From assembly GCF_036324505.1 (NCBI RefSeq), contig NC_086352.1:20987637-21051636 (forward strand): a DNA stretch of 64,000 bases, in the 5' to 3' direction. The notes beneath the pieces were generated by a model. The model ran no database searches. It worked only from the letters and a program-made list of their open reading frames with translations, and was not told the origin of the DNA. Source of the DNA: Eleginops maclovinus (Eukaryota; Chordata; Actinopteri; Perciformes; Eleginopidae). Both the position numbers and the translations under genes were made by a program. Positions 52,960 through 64,000 of the stretch are shown one piece after another. Each line of letters begins with the position of its first letter. The first letter of the stretch is position 1.

Positions 52960-53269
52960 AGGGGCTCCTCCTCCATTGCTATCAGTGCTGCTTGTCTTCC
53001 ATCCTGCTCACATAATCAGCAGCATTATCAGCTCGATCTCATTCATGGTCTCTTGCTACTGGTGAGGTTGGATCTTGGCATACCATTTTCTCAGACATCA
53101 CTCACCATCAAATTGTATCCACTTCAATTGGTATTCACTCAGCATCTCCCATTGCCTTCATGCATTTGTCATACCCTGGTATGGATTCAGGTTCTCTAAT
53201 GCTTAGGGCCATTTCATTTTGATTAGAATCAGGATCAAAACCGGGTGCATTTACAACATCGCTGGACAT
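52960..53269 (-). pseudogene. Short decayed reading frame of unknown origin
   Basis: On the minus strand an ATG at 53269 opens 44 codons, beginning MSSDVVNAPGFDPDSNQNEM and ending GDAE before TGA. The composition (acidic, Asn/Asp/Glu/Met) looks more protein-like than neighbouring chance frames. Protein-like pieces continue after the stop in the same and shifted frames (EVDTI, then ARDHE and DNAADYVSRMEDKQ), as in a degraded coding sequence. I do not recognise the family; a transposon or processed-gene relic is possible, as is chance. Confidence 0.25.

Positions 53270-64000
<10,731 letters not shown>

Overview
The window looks like teleost fish genomic DNA. It is AT-rich and CpG-poor, with GT-AG introns, many dinucleotide microsatellites, hAT transposons of the fish type and a decayed fish-type LINE. 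No operons, ribosome binding sites or other prokaryotic organisation were seen.

Only one host exon can be supported: the last coding exon of a delta-2 protocadherin, read as PCDH17, at 10851-11548 on the + strand. It has a textbook splice acceptor, and its carboxy-terminal cytoplasmic tail is recognisable as that of PCDH17. Positions 1-10850 then belong to a long upstream intron. Downstream come a probable 3' UTR with weak polyadenylation signals and about 50 kb with no recognisable host gene, in keeping with the gene-poor surroundings known for PCDH17 in vertebrates.

The clearest structure in the gene-poor part is a transposon cluster at 29.75-41.27 kb. (1) A full-length 3,504-bp hAT element (29763-33266) lies between perfect 8-bp target duplications (TTTGCCAA). 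It carries a three-exon, minus-strand transposase of the ZMYM1-like type (TTF zinc finger, hAT catalytic core, hAT dimerisation region), apparently broken by one frameshift. (2) A second hAT-type element (33348-35445), only 73 bp from the first duplication, has its own perfect 8-bp duplication (GGTACAGG). It keeps only the start of a BED-finger transposase and is interrupted by a TTCG-rich foldback repeat. (3) A decayed L2/Rex1-like LINE reverse transcriptase fragment lies at about 38650-39325. (4) A one-ended third hAT relic ends at 41265 with a CAGTGTTGGG-type terminus.

The rest is microsatellites, short palindromes, a possible LTR-like repeat, a diverged duplication with a decayed reading frame near 53 kb, and single-copy-looking DNA that may hold regulatory elements that cannot be proved from one sequence. 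I found no convincing undescribed molecular system. The best leads are the recently inserted hAT element with its subterminal motif array, and the nested hAT/foldback structure.
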